64,000 bases of DNA from NCBI GenBank assembly GCA_020746105.1, contig CM036629.1, positions 5,424,501 to 5,488,500 on the forward strand, read 5' to 3'. Below the pieces are notes generated by a model that was given only the letters and a program-made list of their open reading frames with translations, did no database searches and was not told where the DNA came from. The translations under genes and the position numbers were made by a program. Numbering within the stretch: position 1 is the first letter of the stretch; each line of letters begins with the position of its first letter. Positions 62,582 through 64,000 of this stretch are shown one piece after another. Source of the stretch: Trogon surrucura. Lineage: Eukaryota; Chordata; Aves; Trogoniformes; Trogonidae.

Positions 62582-62717
62582 TTGGGATAGTTTTAGCTTT
62601 CCCGTATCAGTGCTCTGCCTGGATAGTAGTGGATCAGCGTTAGTGTACCTGTCGGAGGAGTGCAGGACACAAGCAGTGTTTGCTGGGTGGGCTGTAACAG
62701 TTTCTGCAGATAAGAAG
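62582..62717 (+). ncRNA. candidate plus-strand exon 2 of a pair
   Basis: The acceptor CATGCTCTTTCTCTTCAG ends at 62581 and a strong donor, AAGAAG|GTAAGA, follows at 62717, giving a typical 136-base internal exon. One frame is open throughout (one leading base, then 45 codons), containing SGSALVYLSEECRTQAVFAG; the other two frames are closed early. Splice-site quality at both ends exceeds that of other candidates in the window. I do not recognise the peptide. A minus-strand frame of 163 codons (62405-62896) overlaps, which warns that the region is stop-poor. Confidence 0.35.
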
Positions 62718-62719
62718 GT

Positions 62720-64000
62720 AAGAACAGTTACCAGAGTCTCTGGCCGTGACTGTGCTAGTAGGCACTGCGCAAATGGCCACGGCGGAGTAAAATGCGCTGC
62801 TTCGCACAATGTGTGAGGGGTGGAACGGAGGAGAGAAAGCGGGATTTTCGGCTCGTGTCTCCCTTGAACCGCGCTCTCTTTGCATGGGGAGAGCAAACAC
62901 GCGGTTCCGAACGTGCTTACGTCTTTAGAACTGTTTGCAAAATAAGTGTTCTTGAGATGCTAGTAGACATGCACACTCTGAATCTTAAAAATGAGACGTT
63001 TAAGGCTCGCTTTGTCAACGGATTATCTGAGGGGATTATTTCACTGTGAGTGTCGTGGTCAGCAATGAGGGCTGCAGCAATGCCTTTGAGCTGGGTCGAG
63101 GTGTGTGTATGTGCTGGCTGGACAACTCGGTTGGGATTTGTGGGTTTTCTGAGGGTGTATAAAGTTCTAAACTGCTTACCGTGATTGGTTTGTGTATGTA
63201 GTATCTAAAATAAATAAATCTATTGCACCACAGTGATTATTTACAATTTTCCTTAATATTAGGGTCTTGATATTCCCTTGCTTAGAAAGTTCAAGAAGGC
63301 ATAATGTGCACTCCTGACATCATTTTCTAATTTTAGAGAAGAGACTAATGAAAATGAGCGGTATCTGGTGACAATAGAAATATTAGTGTGTTGTTGGAGA
63401 CAAGTTAAAACAGGGAAAGGCAAATGATAGCAGTGAGTCAGCCTTTCAGAGCAAATAACTAGTGGAGACCTTTGCTCTGGGTGACACTATCACAATGTAC
63501 TCGACTAGAAAAGCACTCTACCAGAGGCCTTTTCTGAAGATGTCAGAGAGATAAAAATACTAAATGTAGTAGCCATACATACTGAGAAGGATCAAGGGAA
63601 GATTTAGGAAAAACTAAAGAGCTGAAAATCTAATTTCAGATGTGAGGAAAATATTGGACCCATAAATAAATTATAGCTATGGAACATTTAGAACTGCAGA
63701 ATTAATTATAGCCTTAATAGATTGCTGAGAGCAAGAGCCTGCTGGGAAGGCATTACAGGGCTGATTAAGGCCAGTCTTGGCAACAGAACACTTAAAAAAA
63801 ATTTTTTTTTTTTGAATGACACATGAAAATGCTGGTGCAGAAACCTAGCATTGAGTTATGCAACTATGTGCATGAAGAAAGGCGCGTGCCAGAGGCATGG
63901 CAGATTTTGATTTGGAATTGGTATTTGAATTTTACTTCCTGTGTTAAGATCAGTTAATCACACCAGTTTTATACACAACTATCTTAAAAAATAGGCCTAT
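62720..64000. other. right-edge sequence, no gene called
   Basis: An 85-codon plus frame (62792-63049) follows the second candidate exon but is not joined to it by a visible splice site. AATAAATAAA at about 63208-63217 could serve as a poly(A) signal for a plus-strand transcript. A T-run (ATTTTTTTTTTT) lies near 63799-63813. Nothing else is recognised. Confidence 0.45.

Noticed and set aside
1..64000. CRISPR arrays, operons, prophage or other prokaryotic features
   Set aside because: No regularly spaced repeats or dense coding; CR1 elements and the spliced CpG-island gene show vertebrate nuclear DNA.

Overview
The window is vertebrate, almost certainly avian, nuclear DNA. At least nine recognisable CR1 LINE fragments on both strands, most with the 3' hallmark of repeated ATTCTGTG/ATTCTATG octamers (read CACAGAAT when antisense), show this. 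A tRNA-Ile-derived SINE with a CR1 tail at 22.05-22.24 kb is the arrangement known from passerine SINEs, so a passerine is the best guess. A truncated Neoaves-type retroviral LTR near 29.7 kb fits too. The sequence is mostly non-coding, AT-rich and intron/intergenic in character; no prokaryotic-style gene organisation is present.

The one gene I can name is CDYL2 (chromodomain Y-like 2), on the minus strand. A large CpG island (about 9.57-11.6 kb) contains its promoter, 5' UTR and tiny first coding exon (10463-10486, encoding MASGDLYE), followed by a splice donor at 10462-10461. Because the gene runs right to left, positions 1-10462 are the beginning of a long intron 1; the chromodomain and enoyl-CoA-hydratase-like exons lie outside the window to the left. 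The donor is weak but sits 29 bases upstream of an uninterrupted 23-base G run in the pre-mRNA. Positions 10487-64000 are promoter and upstream flank.

Right of the island (11.6-64 kb) I find no recognisable protein-coding gene. There are splice-flanked candidate exons: on the plus strand one ending at 11946 (divergent promoter transcript) and a frame-compatible pair at 61026-61093 and 62582-62717; on the minus strand 41010-41190 and 51854-52103. These are hypotheses for lncRNA or alternative upstream exons. The flank also holds CR1 copies, a SINE, an LTR fragment, several isolated CpG-dense patches (37.8-38.2, 41.05-41.2, 43.9-44.1, 46.6-46.9, 48.85-48.98, 49.45-49.62 kb), a pair of diverged direct repeats around 38 kb, and possible regulatory motif clusters.

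How it works together: CDYL2 encodes a chromodomain co-repressor that binds methylated histone H3 tails; this window carries its CpG-island promoter, start codon and long flanks, where distal regulatory sequence would be expected. I did not find a previously undescribed multi-gene system. The best leads are the promoter-proximal G-tract/weak-donor arrangement, the plus-strand two-exon candidate at 61-62.7 kb, and the CpG-dense element at 48.9 kb.
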